This document shows, piece after piece, positions 12,115 to 23,749 of a stretch of 64,000 bases of DNA (the first letter of the stretch is position 1; each line of letters opens with the position of its first letter). Made by a program: the position numbers and the translations under genes. Below the pieces are notes generated by a model. The model was not told the DNA's origin. It saw nothing but the letters and a program-made list of their open reading frames with translations, and ran no database searches. The stretch comes from Rhopalosiphum padi (lineage: Eukaryota > Arthropoda > Insecta > Hemiptera > Aphididae), in NCBI RefSeq assembly GCF_020882245.1, contig NC_083598.1:58999858-59063857 (forward strand), read 5' to 3'.

Positions 12115-12895
12115 TCTGCAACGGGATCAAAAGATGCAGCGTTTACTAGTTGGGTCCGGAAGACCCTTATTTAACCTAGTTAGGTCCCAGTGTTTTTCAG
12201 GTACAAAACGAATTGGGTCCGGGATATTTTAGGGTACTACACTAGTTGGGTCCGTGCGAAAAAAACATTTCTCTTCTCATTTTTACAGACCTAGGACTGT
12301 CAGTGATCTATAAATTAGAACCCAGGTATGATTAAAAATATTTTTTTGCGGTTTTATATATTTTTTTTTTGAAGTTTAGTAAAAATGTTAAAATGGTAAT
12401 ATTAGTAGCCAGTAGGTATATAGTGTAAAATTTAAAAAAATATCAGTAGGTATATTATAGTAAACAATGTTAAAATGTTAATATTAGTAGGTATATAATG
12501 TAAAATTTAAAAAAATATCATTAGGTATATATAGTAAACTATGTTAAAATGTTAATATTAGTAGGTATTATATAGTGTAAAATTTTAAAAAATATGACTA
12601 GGTATATATATATAAAATGTTAAAAAACATCAGTAAACAAAATATTATACAATTATTCACGTGGTTGGTAAAAATTTAAACGAAAGGGCTTTTACAAGTT
12701 TTCTTAGCTTGCCATCCTAGGCCAACCGCCTTACGTAGGAGCCTGGTGGTACAGTTTTTATAATGGGACCCAATTAGTGTGTTACCGTTTTTATAGTCGG
12801 ACCCAATTAGTATGTTACCGTTTTTATAGACGGACCCAATTGTTTATCTTTATCATAAATGTTATCTCGGACCCAACTCGGATACGTCCAAAAGA
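12115..12895. mobile_element. Fold-back element with GGGTCC/GGACCC arms
   Basis: The left arm carries several copies of AGTTGGGTCCG or AATTGGGTCCG (about 12150, 12210, 12244). The right arm carries the complement CGGACCCAATTAGT in a short tandem array (12770-12840) and CGGACCCAACTCGG near 12870. The arms face each other around an AT-rich core holding a 74-82 bp tandem repeat. No ORF is credible. It resembles a fold-back (Galluhop/MITE-like) transposon; the family is not identified. Confidence 0.55.
12385..12640 (+). repeat. Tandem repeat, period 74-82 bp, about 3.3 copies
   Basis: Units starting with ATGTTAAAATG begin at 12385, 12467, 12541 and 12617. Each continues with TAATATTAGTAGGTAT and TGTAAAATTTAAAAAA. 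They form the core of the surrounding fold-back element. Confidence 0.75.
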
Positions 12896-13363
12896 TGTGA
12901 CAGATAGAGAAAAAAAAATTCATTTTTTTAATATTATTTATGATTATTATATATTAACTTAAATATTATAAGTTTTAGTTTACATGATGCTTTAATTTTT
13001 TCTACTAAACATTCTTTGTCATGATTTTTTTTTTCTAGAATTATATGCTGATCAATCGAATTTTTCATCATTATAATTTATAACTAATAATTATTGTAAT
13101 ATACAGAGTTTATCTTTTGCCGTTGTACGCGGAGTTTTTTTTAATGATTATATCAATCGATCACATACAATTTTAAAATAAAGAATCACTTTTTTTTTAA
13201 TCCATGTTATCGTTCATTAATCTTTAAAAAAATCGCAAACGACATAGTGATACTGCATAATATTAAAACACTAATCAGTAAGTATATACAGTACACAGTA
13301 CACACGTATTTGCAAAATCATTTCCATCAACAGCGTAATATTTTTACTATAAACTTAGAAAAA

Positions 13364-13573
13364 AACATGATGCCATATGGCAACACTGGGTCTGACAGGA
13401 AATTGACAACCGATTTGAGAGTCTTCCATGTCCATGTTATAGTATTCTCCTAAATGGGTGTTCAGTCAAGTGCATTCAGTCCTCATCGTTTTTGGCGTTT
13501 GAGTTGGCGGCAGAGGTGGTGAAGATAGCGGTGGCGGTGGAGCCGCAAGACTGTTGACGGGCTAGAAAAGATG
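13364..13573 (+). other. Duplicated GC-richer leader segment, copy 1
   Basis: Shares ordered motifs with 35195-35401: GCCATATGG-AACAC, TCTGACAGGAA, CCGATTTGA, GTATTCTCCT, then a G-rich tract (GGTGGAG, GGCGGTGG) and ACTGTTGACGGGCTAGAAAA followed by GAAGATGAAGTT. Both copies are on the plus strand, in front of the duplicated small-exon segments. A splice donor could follow (CTAG|GTAATC here, AGG|GTGAGT at the other copy). The best reading is a duplicated promoter and 5' UTR of a lineage-specific gene family; this is inference. Confidence 0.4.
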
Positions 13574-13713
13574 AAGATGAAGTTAATCTAGGTAATCGTT
13601 ATTTTTCGTTTAAATATTCAATTTTGCTAAAATTAATTTATTAATGTTAATAGTTCAACAGTGACTGTTTTAAAAAATTAACAATTTTTATCACTACTGA
13701 TCGAATTATAAAA

Positions 13714-13767
13714 ATGTCGAATTCATTAAAAAGATCTCAGGAGGACAAGGATTTTTCTGATGTTACG
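13714..13767 (+). CDS. Candidate ATG exon, 18 codons, start resembles a BTB domain
   Basis: ATG in the context AAAATGTCG opens MSNSLKRSQEDKDFSDVT, then a consensus donor (ACG|GTAAGG). The end EDKDFSDVT looks like the first strand of BTB domains (typically DxDFxDVTL), but the rest of such a domain is not found. Phase 0 at the donor fits the phase-0 acceptor of the exon at 14639. The second copy of the segment (from 18905) starts ATGTCGAAT but has lost the EDKDF part. The joined gene is a hypothesis. Confidence 0.35.
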
Positions 13768-13899
13768 GTAAGGCAAAACATCCTTGCTAATCAAGTAGAT
13801 GTGCTTGTTTTAAAAATAATATGCTATGTAACAGTCTATATCATAATCAATCGTCATGTAAACATAAATAATAAGGAAGCAAAATGTATAGGTATAGTT

Positions 13900-15562
13900 C
13901 ATTAATTATTGTTTAATTCAATAAATTAATAATTTTGTTAATAAAACAATATACGTAACGTAAGTAGTTTATTATAGTTAATTTCATGAGTATTTTATAA
14001 TTCTTTATAAGTAACACTGTTGTTATTTATTTTTTAGAACAATATAGAAAATTATACCTAGTTTTATTCCAATGATATCTTGTTTTGTAATAATTACACA
14101 AAGTACACAATATAGGTATGGTCCATTTCATGAAATGGATGTCCATATAATGTATTTTCGTCAAAATTCACTATCTGGATATCCAGTTCATGAAATGAGT
14201 GATTTCACTATGTGGATGTGACATATACATAGTTAACAAAATCACAGGTTAAATAAAGTAAAAATGATAAAATAGTCCTATTGACTACCGGCGGACTCCT
14301 TTATTATATTATATAATAATAAAATATTATTAATATATGTATCATAAATATGAATACATTAAATCGGTGATTTGCATTTCTATTAATAGAATTAATTTAA
14401 ATTAATTAAGACGCAAAACTATTAAAAAAGAGCATTAAAAAATATTGTTTATTGTTTTCGAATTTAAATTATACACCACAGGATTTTCGGAAGTTATAAA
14501 GTAATTTTGAAACTGAATTATTTTCAGGCTATTCTTAGTATTCTAGAGTTACAAGTAAATTTTTTTTTTATATTTAAATATAAAGTTCAAAATACATCGA
14601 GATATATTATAGAATATATTTTGTGTTATTTAATATAGAATGAAATGATGAAAAAAGTTATGTTTGATGTTGGAGAACTCAAGAGGAGTAAATTAGATCA
14701 ATCAGAGTTTCTAGAATTTAGAAAGGCGGTAACATCAACGCTTGGTGAAATTATGGAATGCATGTTATATATATTATAAATTATTTTAAAATTTATTATT
14801 ATTATTTTGAGAATTATAAAAAAAAAATAAATAATCAAAATAGTTTTTACATTATCTAGTTTTACGAATTTAAGCATTATATTTTAATAATAATTATTAA
14901 TATATAACCTATACACCTACTTGAAAATCAAATTAAATAAAACACGTGATTAATCATTTTATGAGCGAATTAAAAATACACAAGTTTTACTCCGAGAGCG
15001 TATAATAGTATAAAAAATATCGAAAAAAATTGTTTAGTTACAATTACATTATATGATATAGATATAGATCAATCATGATTATCAATTAGGTACTATAGCC
15101 ACTGTAGGTATAGCTAGGTTTTAATTGTCAAGTCAATACAAGAATTTACAATTATTAATCGTAAATCATATTTAATAAAAACTGAAACACTGAGTAAGGT
15201 AAAACTATTTTTTTTAATGTTTTTATATTACGTTGTTGAGTAAAAATAAAAACATTAGATAAAATTATACTATATATTATAATAAAATAGATTAAAATAT
15301 ATTTAATTATATATCAAATAAAGTCAAAACAAGGTAATAAGTACTACATTTATTTAGTTTATAATCACGTTGAACCATACAAATATTTTGATAATAAAAC
15401 ATATTTCTGTTAGGTATAGATATGTTATAGTTAAAAATTTAAATAGTTGTGTCAAAATAGCCCGCTATCTCTATTTATCAATAGCACTTGCGGTATACGA
15501 GCACTGGGATCCCAAAAGTTTTTCGATCCTTTCCTACTATATAGGTACAAAAATAATATATA
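13900..15562 (+). repeat. Segmental duplication, copy A
   Basis: This block is near identical, by eye differing only at scattered bases, to 19040-20783 apart from a ~60-bp indel near 14030/19195. It contains the small exon at 14639 and a distinctive sequence around 14120-14220 (TCATGAAATGGATGTCCATA). Copy A is joined at about 15562 to another partial copy of the same exon, as if by recombination at ATATTATAGAATATATT. Confidence 0.85.
14639..14779 (+). CDS. Small terminal exon, NEMMKK family, copy A
   Basis: Acceptor TTTAATATAG, then an open phase-0 frame beginning NEMMKKVMFDVGELKRSKLD, through SEFLEFRKAVTSTLGEIM, to a TAA. Homologous copies occur at 19860-19988 (+), 36200-36328 (-) and, degenerate, at 15604 and ~37150-37235. 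Two other copies keep the frame open to a shared ATG-TAA end, so this is probably a terminal coding exon. A weak alternative donor (GCG|GTAACA) lies inside. The sequence is charged and helix-prone. I recognise no family. Confidence 0.45.
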   Translation, partial: NEMMKKVMFDVGELKRSKLDQSEFLEFRKAVTSTLGEIMECMLYIL

Positions 15563-15603
15563 ATAGATATATTATAGAATATATTTTGTGTTATTTAATA
15601 TAG

Positions 15604-15710
15604 AATGAAATGATGAAAAAAGTTCTGTTTGATGTTCAACAATTGTAGAGAAATAAAGTAGATCATTCCGAATATTTAGAGTTTAGAAAGGTGGTATCAT
15701 CTATTATCTT
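15604..15710 (+). pseudogene. Degenerate copy of the NEMMKK exon
   Basis: Same acceptor and start as the exon at 14639 (AATGAAATGATGAAAAAAGT), but codon 15 is TAG and the 3' part has drifted (FRKVVSS in place of FRKAVTS). It appears to be a dead copy left at a duplication joint. Confidence 0.6.
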
Positions 15711-15874
15711 CTTCAGTTTTACTAATAGTTTGGTAAAAACATAACTAACCCTTAATGTATAATTATTAATTTGATACGTAAACTAAACTAAATCAAATCG
15801 AAAATTGTGTAATGATGACCATTGAAATGCCATATAATTTAACGTTATTTTAAAGTTTAAACCATCAAATTTAG

Positions 15875-16010
15875 AATGAAAAAGATAAAAAACATTTCAA
15901 AACCAAAGGAGACAAAAAGAGTCAAAAACTGATTTTCCTATGCGTATGGTAAAGGAAAATACGGAGGATGGATCTATAGATTTTGGCCGCTTAAGGAATT
16001 ATCAAAAAAG
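15875..16010 (+). pseudogene. Broken copy of the phase-2 exon module
   Basis: Preceded by the same intron flank as the 22-29 kb modules (GTGTAATGATGACCATTGAAATGCC, shortened here, then CATCAAATTTAG) and followed by the donor AAAAAAG|GTATAAA. Its end (NTEDGSID-RLRNYQK) matches the minus-strand module at 37323-37490. The exon is 136 nt, not a multiple of three. The entry frame meets TGA after AAA AAC, and the exit frame differs, so it is frameshifted. Confidence 0.6.
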
Positions 16011-16293
16011 GTATAAAAACAATATAACACATAATAATAACATATTTCATAAAATAAATTTACAATTTCGCCAAAAAAAGTTCATAGTTTTCATTCTACC
16101 TAGACAGTTGCAAATTAGCTACTGGCTAAAAACTGTCTAGTACCTAGTACCTTTTCTGATTTCTGATTTTCTGAGTATATGTAATATTTACTGGACGTTT
16201 CAGAGTCTAGAATGGTATGGACATCATGTAGCGTGCAAAAAAAATGTCCAGGAAAGTCACCCGTCGAAATTTGTTTTGCTATTAGAATAATAT

Positions 16294-18513
16294 GGGTCTA
16301 GGCCAAAATAGCGAAACAATTAACCGCTAATGTAAAAATCGCGAATTGATAATAGCGAAAATAAAAATAGCGAATTTAATTAAATGCGATTATACATAAT
16401 AGCGAAACTGCAGATTTTTATAATTTCTTTTTCAAATACTATAAAACATATAAAACTAAAACTTAAATACTTGATAAAACTTATTTTTACCTGTAATTTC
16501 TGGCGCAATTAATATATACCCACTACCCAGTAACCACGGACGTATCGGGTTATCGTCAATGTGCTATCTTAGTTACTATTATGACTATTTTAATATTGGA
16601 AATATACCGAGATAAGATTGTCAATCATATTATATTTGAGCTGACACAATTTAATACAGTTGTAGTTCGACAGTGCGTAAATGTAGTGTAGTTTGTATTA
16701 TTTAACTTAATATTTTTGTTCGTTAAAAAAAAGTGTGCAGTGAAAAAATATATTAATATTATTTTCAATGGAATTTGTAAAAAGTAATAAAAATAAGAAT
16801 TTATTATTGTATGGTGGCTTTTTGCATCGTGAAGATAGAAAACAAAATAACACAATATATTGGCGTTGCGTAGAAAGTTCATGTAAAGGTAGAATAATTA
16901 CGATAAACGTAGAAATAAAAGTCAACCTAAGGAAAACTCACATAATCATGTTCCCGATCCATGTAAAATCCAATGCAAAATGGCTGTGAATAAGATAAAA
17001 GAAGCGGCTGTTCATACACAAAATACTCCACATGATATAATCAGTACTGTTCAAATAGTACCTGGAGTAGCCGGTGCAATTCCTTCAGTTCATCATTTAA
17101 AACACACTATACGAAGAGTTCGGACACGTAACCAATGCGCACCACCTATTCCGAAAACAGTGAGTGACCTTAAAATTGCTGATGAGTATACTAAAACAAT
17201 AAAAGGAGAACAATTTTTAATATTTTACAGTGGAGCATCACAAGATCGAATTTTAATATTTTCGACCGAAAATAATTTAAAATTAATGGATCAATCAACT
17301 AACTGGTTAGTCGATGGGACTTTTAAAACGGTACCTTCACTTTTTTATCAGTTATTCACTATTCATGTACTTATTCAACAAGGTGACCAAACAGTTAGTC
17401 CTACCATTTATGCATTATTAACCGATAAATCTCAATCAACATATACACGTTTTCTTAAATATTTATTAGAAATAAAACCATCTTTAAATCCTACATCGGT
17501 AATAATGGACTTTGAACATGCCTCAATCAATGCATTCAAAATTGTTTTTCCACACGCTGAACAACAAGGTTGTTTTTTTCATTTTTCTAAATGTATGTGG
17601 CGACAAATTCAAAATGTTGGTCTAGTCGAAAATTATATTAATAATGCTAACTTTGCTCTTCATATTCGTATGTTAGCTGCTTTGGCCTATGTTCCACCAG
17701 ATAACGTTATTAATGCATACGAAGAAATTTTAGAAACACAATTTTATGTTGAAAATGAAGACCTGGTAATGCCATTCTTGGATTATTTCGAGGATAACTG
17801 GGTAGGAAAAATAACAGGAAGACGAAAAACTCGACGACAACCAAGACATCCTATTGATATTTGGAATTGTCACTATTCAGCCAAAAATGGTCTTCCAACA
17901 ACAAACAACGCTGTTGAAGGATGGCACAGAGGATTTACATCTGTTATTGGTTCGTATTATTTTATTAACAATTAGTATCTTTAGTAATAGAATACATATT
18001 CTTTAGGAGCAAGCCACCCTAATATATGGAAATTCATGGATGGAATTAAGAAAGTTCAAAACATAGAAGAATTAAAACGAGAGCAGTATAATGCTGGAGA
18101 ACAACCACAGAAAAAAAAAAAAGTACAAGGACTGTAATAAAAGAATTCATGCATTAGTTACAAATTATAATACTAATGAGAATAAGAACTTCATAAAAGG
18201 TATAGCATATAATTTGTCACTGAATGCCTAGATATAATTATAATTAAGTTGAATATAATTATTTTATTTAAAATTATTATTATTACTACTATAAGTACTT
18301 ATTATTAGAACTTAACGATATTATAATTATAATGAATGTAATTTAATCTCATTTATAAACTATTTTTATCCATTTTTTATTGTAATAAATATGTTTGATT
18401 TTCGCTATTATGTATTTTCGCTTTTTTTTATAATTCGCTATTTTTATTTTCGCTATTATCAATTCGCGATTTTTACATTCGCGGTAATTGTTTCGCTATT
18501 TTGGCCGGATACC
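16294..18513 (+). mobile_element. MULE DNA transposon, 2220 bp, with TIRs and 9-bp TSD
   Basis: Terminal inverted repeats of about 95 bp (GGGTCTAGGCCAAAATAGCG at the left; GGTATCCGGCCAAAATAGCG on the opposite strand at the right) flank a transposase gene. The 9-bp target duplication GAATAATAT is at 16285-16293 and 18514-18522. The inverted segmental copy at 34577-34814 carries the same flanking sequence with one GAATAATAT (as ATATTATTC, 34738-34746) and no insert: a pre-insertion site. This fixes both ends and shows insertion after the segment was duplicated. Confidence 0.95.
16768..18137 (+). pseudogene. MULE transposase with N-terminal FLYWCH finger (one frameshift)
   Basis: The N-terminal part from ATG 16768 is a FLYWCH zinc finger (LLLYGGFLHRED, WRCVESSCKGR). 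Its last His pair is in the frame of the following transposase ORF, so one frame change lies at about 16935-16960. The catalytic ORF (from ATG 16980) has a DDE triad with D112 in LVDGTFK, D177 in VIMDFEH and E313 in NNAVEGWH (its own numbering), plus the C198-x2-H201 motif (GCFFHF) usual between the second D and E. The ORF appears to stop at 17975. A 57-bp intron (17950-18006, GT..AG) restores the family C-terminus (SHPNIWKF) to a TAA at 18135. The element is young but probably not autonomous unless the frameshift is bypassed. Confidence 0.85.
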
Positions 18514-19039
18514 GAATAATATACGTGTCAGATTAGAGTATTTATTGCAAAAAAAATCTTCTTAATACATAATATATTATTTAATAATAATCTTAATATG
18601 AACAACTATAAAATATGTATTGCTTGCTCAACTTTAGTCAATATTGACACACTAGTACACTACTGTAGACCTTTGTGAATAGGTTTAGGTGTTTAATTTA
18701 CTTAAAACTAATCGGAATATATTGAAAATGTTATCGTTTCTGGTCACAAAAATAAATAAATAAGCAAATAATAACATTCACCATAGTGACGAACAGTTTA
18801 AAGTCACAATAAATAACATATTTTGTAATAGTATATAAATAACATAGGTAATTTTTATTTTTCGCTTAACAAAATTTAACAAATAACAATTTTTATTTAT
18901 AAAAATGTCGAATTTATTCAAAACATCCTATTTAAGGCAAAACATCCTTGCTAATCAAGTAAGTGTGCTTGTTTTAAAAATAATGTGCTATGTAACAGTA
19001 TATGTCATAATCAATCGTCATGTAAAAATAAATAATAAG

Positions 19040-20783
19040 GAAGAAAAATGTATAGGTATAGTTCATTAATTATTGTTTAATTCAATAAATTAATAATTTT
19101 GTTAATAAAACAATATACGAAATGTAAGTAGTTTATTATAGTTAATTTCATGAGTGTTTTATAATTCTTTATAAGTAACACTGTTGTTATAGTTTATTAA
19201 AAATATAATGTAATATAATATAATTTATTGTCTATAATCATTGTTGTATTTTTTTTTTAGAACAATATAGAAAATAATACCTAGTTTTATTCCAATGATA
19301 TCTTGTTTTGTAATAATTACACAAAGTACACAATATAGGTATGGTCCATTTCATGAAATGGATGTCCATATAATGTATTTTCGTCAAAATTCACTATCTG
19401 GATATCCAGTTCATGAAATGAGTGATTTCACTATGTGGATGTGACATATACATAGTTAACAAAATCACAGGTTAAATAAAGTAAAAATGATAAAATAGTC
19501 CTATTGACTACCGGCGGATTCCTTTATTATATTATATAATAATAAAATATTATTAATATATGTATCATAAATATGAATACATTAAATCGGTGATTTGCAT
19601 TTCTATTAATAGAATTAATTTAAATTAATTAAGACGCAAAACTATTAAAAAAGAGCATTAAAAAATATTGTTTATTGTTTTCGAATTTAAATTATACACC
19701 ACAGGATTTTCGGAAGTTATAAAGTAATTTTGAAACTGAATTATTTTCAAGCTATTCTTAGTATTCTAGAGTTACAAGTAAATTTTTTTTATATTTAAAT
19801 ATAAAGTTCAAAATACATCGAGATATATTATAGAATATATTTTGTGTTATTTAATATAGAATGAAATGATGAAAAAAGTAATGTTTGATGTCGGAGAACT
19901 CAAGAGGAGTAAACTAGATTGTTCAGAGTTTTTAGAATTCAGAAAGGCGGTAACATCGACGCTTGGTGAAATAATGGGATACATGTAATATATATTATAA
20001 ATTATTTTAAAATTTATTATTATTATTTAGAGAATTAAAAAAAAAAATAAATAATCAGAATACTGAATAGTTTATACATTATCAAGTTTTACGAATTTAA
20101 GCATTATATTTTAATAATAATTATTAATATATTACCTATACACCTACTTGAAAATCAAATTAAATAAAACACGTGATTAATCATTTTATGAGCGAATTAA
20201 AAATACACAAGTTTTACTCCGAGAGCGTATAATAGTATAAAAAATATCGAAAAAAATTGTTTAGTTACAATTACATTATATGTTATAGATATAGATCAAT
20301 CATGATTATCAATTAGGTACTATAGCCACTGTAGGTATAGCTAGGTTTTAATTGTCAAGTCAATACAAGAATTTACAATTATTAATCGTAAATCATATTT
20401 AATAAAAACTGAAACACTGAGTAAGGTAAAACTATTTTTTTTAATGTTTTTATATTACGTTGTTGAGTAAAAATAAAAACATTAGATAAAATTATACTAT
20501 ATATTATAATAAAATAGATTAAAATATATTTAATTATATATCAAATAAAGTCAAAATAAGGTAATAAGTACCACATTTATTTAGTTTATAGTCACGTTGA
20601 ACCATACAAATATTTTGATAATAAAACATATTTCTGTTAGGTATAGATATGTTATAGTTAAAAATTTAAATAGTTGTGTCAAAATAGCCCGCTATCTCTA
20701 TTTATCAATAGCACTTGCGGTATACGAGCACTGGGATCCCAAAAGTTTTTCAATCCTTTCCTACTATATAGGTACAAAAATAA
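19040..20783 (+). repeat. Segmental duplication, copy B
   Basis: Near-identical partner of 13900-15562. Part of it (about 19135-20346) occurs a third time, inverted, at 35840-37051. It includes the exon at 19860-19988. Both copies A and B share an open stretch of ~60 codons near their ends (SIALAVYEHWDPKSFSILSY, 15480-15545 and 20707-20770), but since the DNA is almost identical this says nothing about selection. Confidence 0.85.
19860..19988 (+). CDS. Small terminal exon, NEMMKK family, copy B
   Basis: Acceptor TTTAATATAG followed by 42 open codons and TAA: NEMMKKVMFDVGELKRSKLD, then CSEFLEFRKAVTSTLGEIMG. It differs from copy A mainly by synonymous or conservative changes (for example Q to C after KLD). 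It follows an ATG segment at 18905 (ATGTCGAATTTATTC) that is truncated relative to the 13714 exon. Expression is unproven. Confidence 0.4.
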   Translation, partial: NEMMKKVMFDVGELKRSKLDCSEFLEFRKAVTSTLGEIMGYM

Positions 20784-20859
20784 AATATAAAATACTTATC
20801 CATGTTATGCACGAATTTATTTTGGTAGGGAATGTTCATTTTCTGAACTTAAACATATA

Positions 20860-21060
20860 AAACTCGCATGCGGTATTCTTTAGCACAAGAAAAATTGGAC
20901 CATTGTTATCACTGGATATCAATCACAACTATTAGAAAAAATTTAAAGATTACAACAATTACTCTATATAGTAGGATTGAAATTAAATCTGGCCAGCAAA
21001 CCTATTTCGGAAGTGGAACGACAATTTAGTGTGAATTCGTTGACTGTGTTAATGTATAAT
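20860..21060 (+). other. Possible decayed exon downstream of copy B
   Basis: After an acceptor-like TATTCTTTAG (20882) a plus-strand reading gives QSQLLEKI, one TAA, then GLKLNLASKPISEVERQFSV to a TAA at about 21072. ISEVERQFSV is faintly like the hAT C-terminal region, but the evidence is thin. From here to 22150 I see only AT-rich DNA. Confidence 0.2.
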
Positions 21061-22172
21061 GTATATTTTTAAACGGTCTTATTGACTGTTCAAATATATA
21101 ATATATTATAAATTATCTCATTTAATGTACCACAATTCATTTCTGTAAATTTATACTTTTTAAATGGAAACACAATTACAAAATTTTACTCTAAGCAGCT
21201 CTGTATTTGTATATCGTATATTAAATTTCTATAGTGATTTAAAGGATTTTGATTTCTTTGAGAAATAACATATTATGAATTGGTTGGCAAGAACTTGATT
21301 AAATCTATATTATTATATAATTACCATTTTAAACCTTTTTCGTTTACATAGAAATGTGTAGGATAAACATTGTTATGAACTTATGAATAATGATCATATG
21401 AATTAAATATTAAATTAATTAGTAGAAACATAGGTACATTTGATTTTGCAGTCATCATTAAACATCATGAAATGTAGTTTTACTCACTTATATTTTTAAA
21501 TAAAATAAAATGTTTTAAATCACGAATATTTTATTGTAAGAATATTCTATTGCATATAAAAACATTTGTGATGTATAGCTCTTTCACTTCCTATTTAAAT
21601 GACAATTTCTATTACAGTTTAAAATATTCAGTACAATCTATATACCTATATGACGTTAGGATTCAATGAAAATTGAATCCTGTTAATATAATTTTTAATT
21701 ATTATTTATTATACTTATTAGGCATCTAGGTTATTACTTATTACAATATATTGTCGGCACAATGGTATGAAATTATAATTTTACGAATAATATCTGAACA
21801 CCGTAAAATTTAAATGTTCAATAAAAAAAGCCTAATAAATGATATATTTAGCTGTATCTTTATTTTAAGTTGCTTTTTACCTTTGTCGATTTTTCTAATA
21901 TATAATTTTATAATACATAGGGACATCTGTACATAAATATTACATAGGTTCATCTGTATATAAATATTACATACTTTTTATTTTTATTTATATATAACGA
22001 TATAACAACATAAGGCATTAGTTGTCTCTTACAGTATTACATTAAGAACTTGACAAAAATCTATCTAAAGATTTATAATTTGATACAAAAACTAAAATAA
22101 ATCAAATCGTGCAATAATGGTTTTTAAAATATTATATAATTTATATTAATTATAAAATGTTCAATTTACCAG

Positions 22173-22331
22173 CAAAACGAAACGAAAAAAAAGTGTAAAA
22201 CCTGACACGATGCAAATAAGAAACACACCAGCTAGTTTAATGACAAATAGTGTCTCTGTGGCGAAGGTGAAGACAAACACTAAGAAGGAAAATATAGAGC
22301 ACCTATTAGAAAGGTCAAAACTTCTGAATAG
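22173..22331 (+). CDS. Phase-2 exon module 1 of the tandem array
   Basis: 159 nt between TTTACCAG and AG|GTATAAAT, open throughout. One base completes the preceding codon and two bases of the last codon (AG) pass to the next exon. It encodes KTKRKKSVKPDTMQIRN, then TPASLMTNSVSVAK and ENIEHLLERSKLLN. The product is lysine/threonine/asparagine-rich with a predicted amphipathic helix at its end. It aligns closely with module 2. No family is recognised. Confidence 0.55.
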
Positions 22332-22439
22332 GTATAAATACAGTTTAACTTACAGTATTAATATAAATTACATAATAACATCGTGTTTCGCTGTTTATCC
22401 TTCTTTTCGTATTAACTTATAGTTATAGTCCGTTTTTTT

Positions 22440-22730
22440 TTAAAAAAAAACATCCCACGAGTTCAACAAAGTTTCATTCTTCTGGCCTGCCAACCAAAAC
22501 CTCAAGCCATCGAAAAGGAGCGCCTCCAGCCCATATTCGGTAACAAACTTAATTATTACAACCTAATTATCGTCACGGTTATACCAAAATAGTACGGCCG
22601 GCCGTCGGGCAGCTCCAGTCCCACGCGGTCAGCCTTATCTGGCTTCTTCGTTATCTAGCGGCAAAACGTACCGTTGTCGTACACCATGCCAGATAATCAA
22701 CAACCTAAAACCGTCCCACCATTAATAATA
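22440..22730. other. GC-richer insert between exon modules 1 and 2
   Basis: About 290 bp unlike the neighbouring introns, with CG-rich words (TACGGCCGGCCGTCGGGC). On the minus strand from ATG 22687 it reads MVYDNGTFCR, a stop, then ITKKPDKADRVGLELPDG and PYYFGITVTII. This looks like decayed coding sequence from elsewhere. Source unknown; it could be a processed-gene or transposon fragment that landed within the array. Confidence 0.35.
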
Positions 22731-22815
22731 CAAACTAAAATAAATCAAAATGTGCAATAATGGTTTTTAAAATTCTATATAATTTATATTAATTATAAAA
22801 TGTTCAATTTACCAG

Positions 22816-23001
22816 CAAAACGAAACAAGTGAAACCAGCAATAATAGATATCAACATGTCAGATGTAAAAGCTTACACGATGCAAATAAGAAATACACCA
22901 GCTAGTTTAATGACAAATAATGTCTCTGTTCCGAAGGCGGAGACACACTCTAAAAAGGAAAAAATAAAACATCTATCAGAAGAGATACATTTTCAGAATA
23001 A
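22816..23001 (+). CDS. Phase-2 exon module 2
   Basis: 186 nt after TTTACCAG, ending AATAA|GTATAAAT; phase 2 at both ends and no stop. It shares TMQIRNTPASLMTNNVSVPK with module 1 but has a 27-nt in-frame insertion near its start (AIIDINMSDVKAY region). Closest relative is module 1, indicating a recent local duplication of exon plus flanks (offset 643 bp). Confidence 0.55.
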
Positions 23002-23749
23002 GTATAAATACATCACAACATTCATAACTTACAATATTAAAATATACAAAATATTTTTGCAGTTTCTCCTACTCACAGTTACACAATAATTCTTATAAAT
23101 TATAATATAAACAAGAAAATTCACTTTGTTCTCTTAGTCTTTTAATTTTTTCCCACACATGACATTTACATAAATATTAAATATTTTTAATTGTTTTTTA
23201 TAGGTATATAATGATATAGAAAAATTTTAAAAACTTAATATATTGTTTCCTACAATATTACCCTTGAACTTTGTAGAGTGAAAAATAATAAACGACATAA
23301 GCATATCTATGCGGTGTAGGTATACATAAGTAATCAAATTTCTCAATTCGGGCGGCGCAACAAGTAGTTTTATAAAGTTTTCTTTTTGTTTTCATGGTCT
23401 CTTCGCGAGTCAAATATAAAACAATGAAAAACATCGTTGTTTTATTTTTATCATTCTGTAGTGTTTTTTTTTTTAATTTCAATCATTGTTGTTATAAGAA
23501 AACACAAAAATTAATATCATTAGCTCGGTATCTATAGCTAAAAAATGAAAGTTGAAAACATTTATATGATGAAACAAATTGCATTTAATTTGGCGTATAA
23601 CATTGTAAATAAATAGGTACTTAATACGACTAACATAATATTTTGTATTAATAAAATATATATTATTTGATATGAAAACTAAAACTAATGATGAATTTTA
23701 AAATGCCATATTATTATTTGTTGTCATTATAAACCGCTTAATTTAGTAG

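Noticed and set aside
12385..12640. CRISPR-like array
   Set aside because: Period repeats are contiguous without unique spacers and the DNA is eukaryotic.
15370..15603. ORF shared by copies A and B (15370 and 20597)
   Set aside because: Shared only because the DNA is a recent duplicate; starts with TTG and shows no domain.
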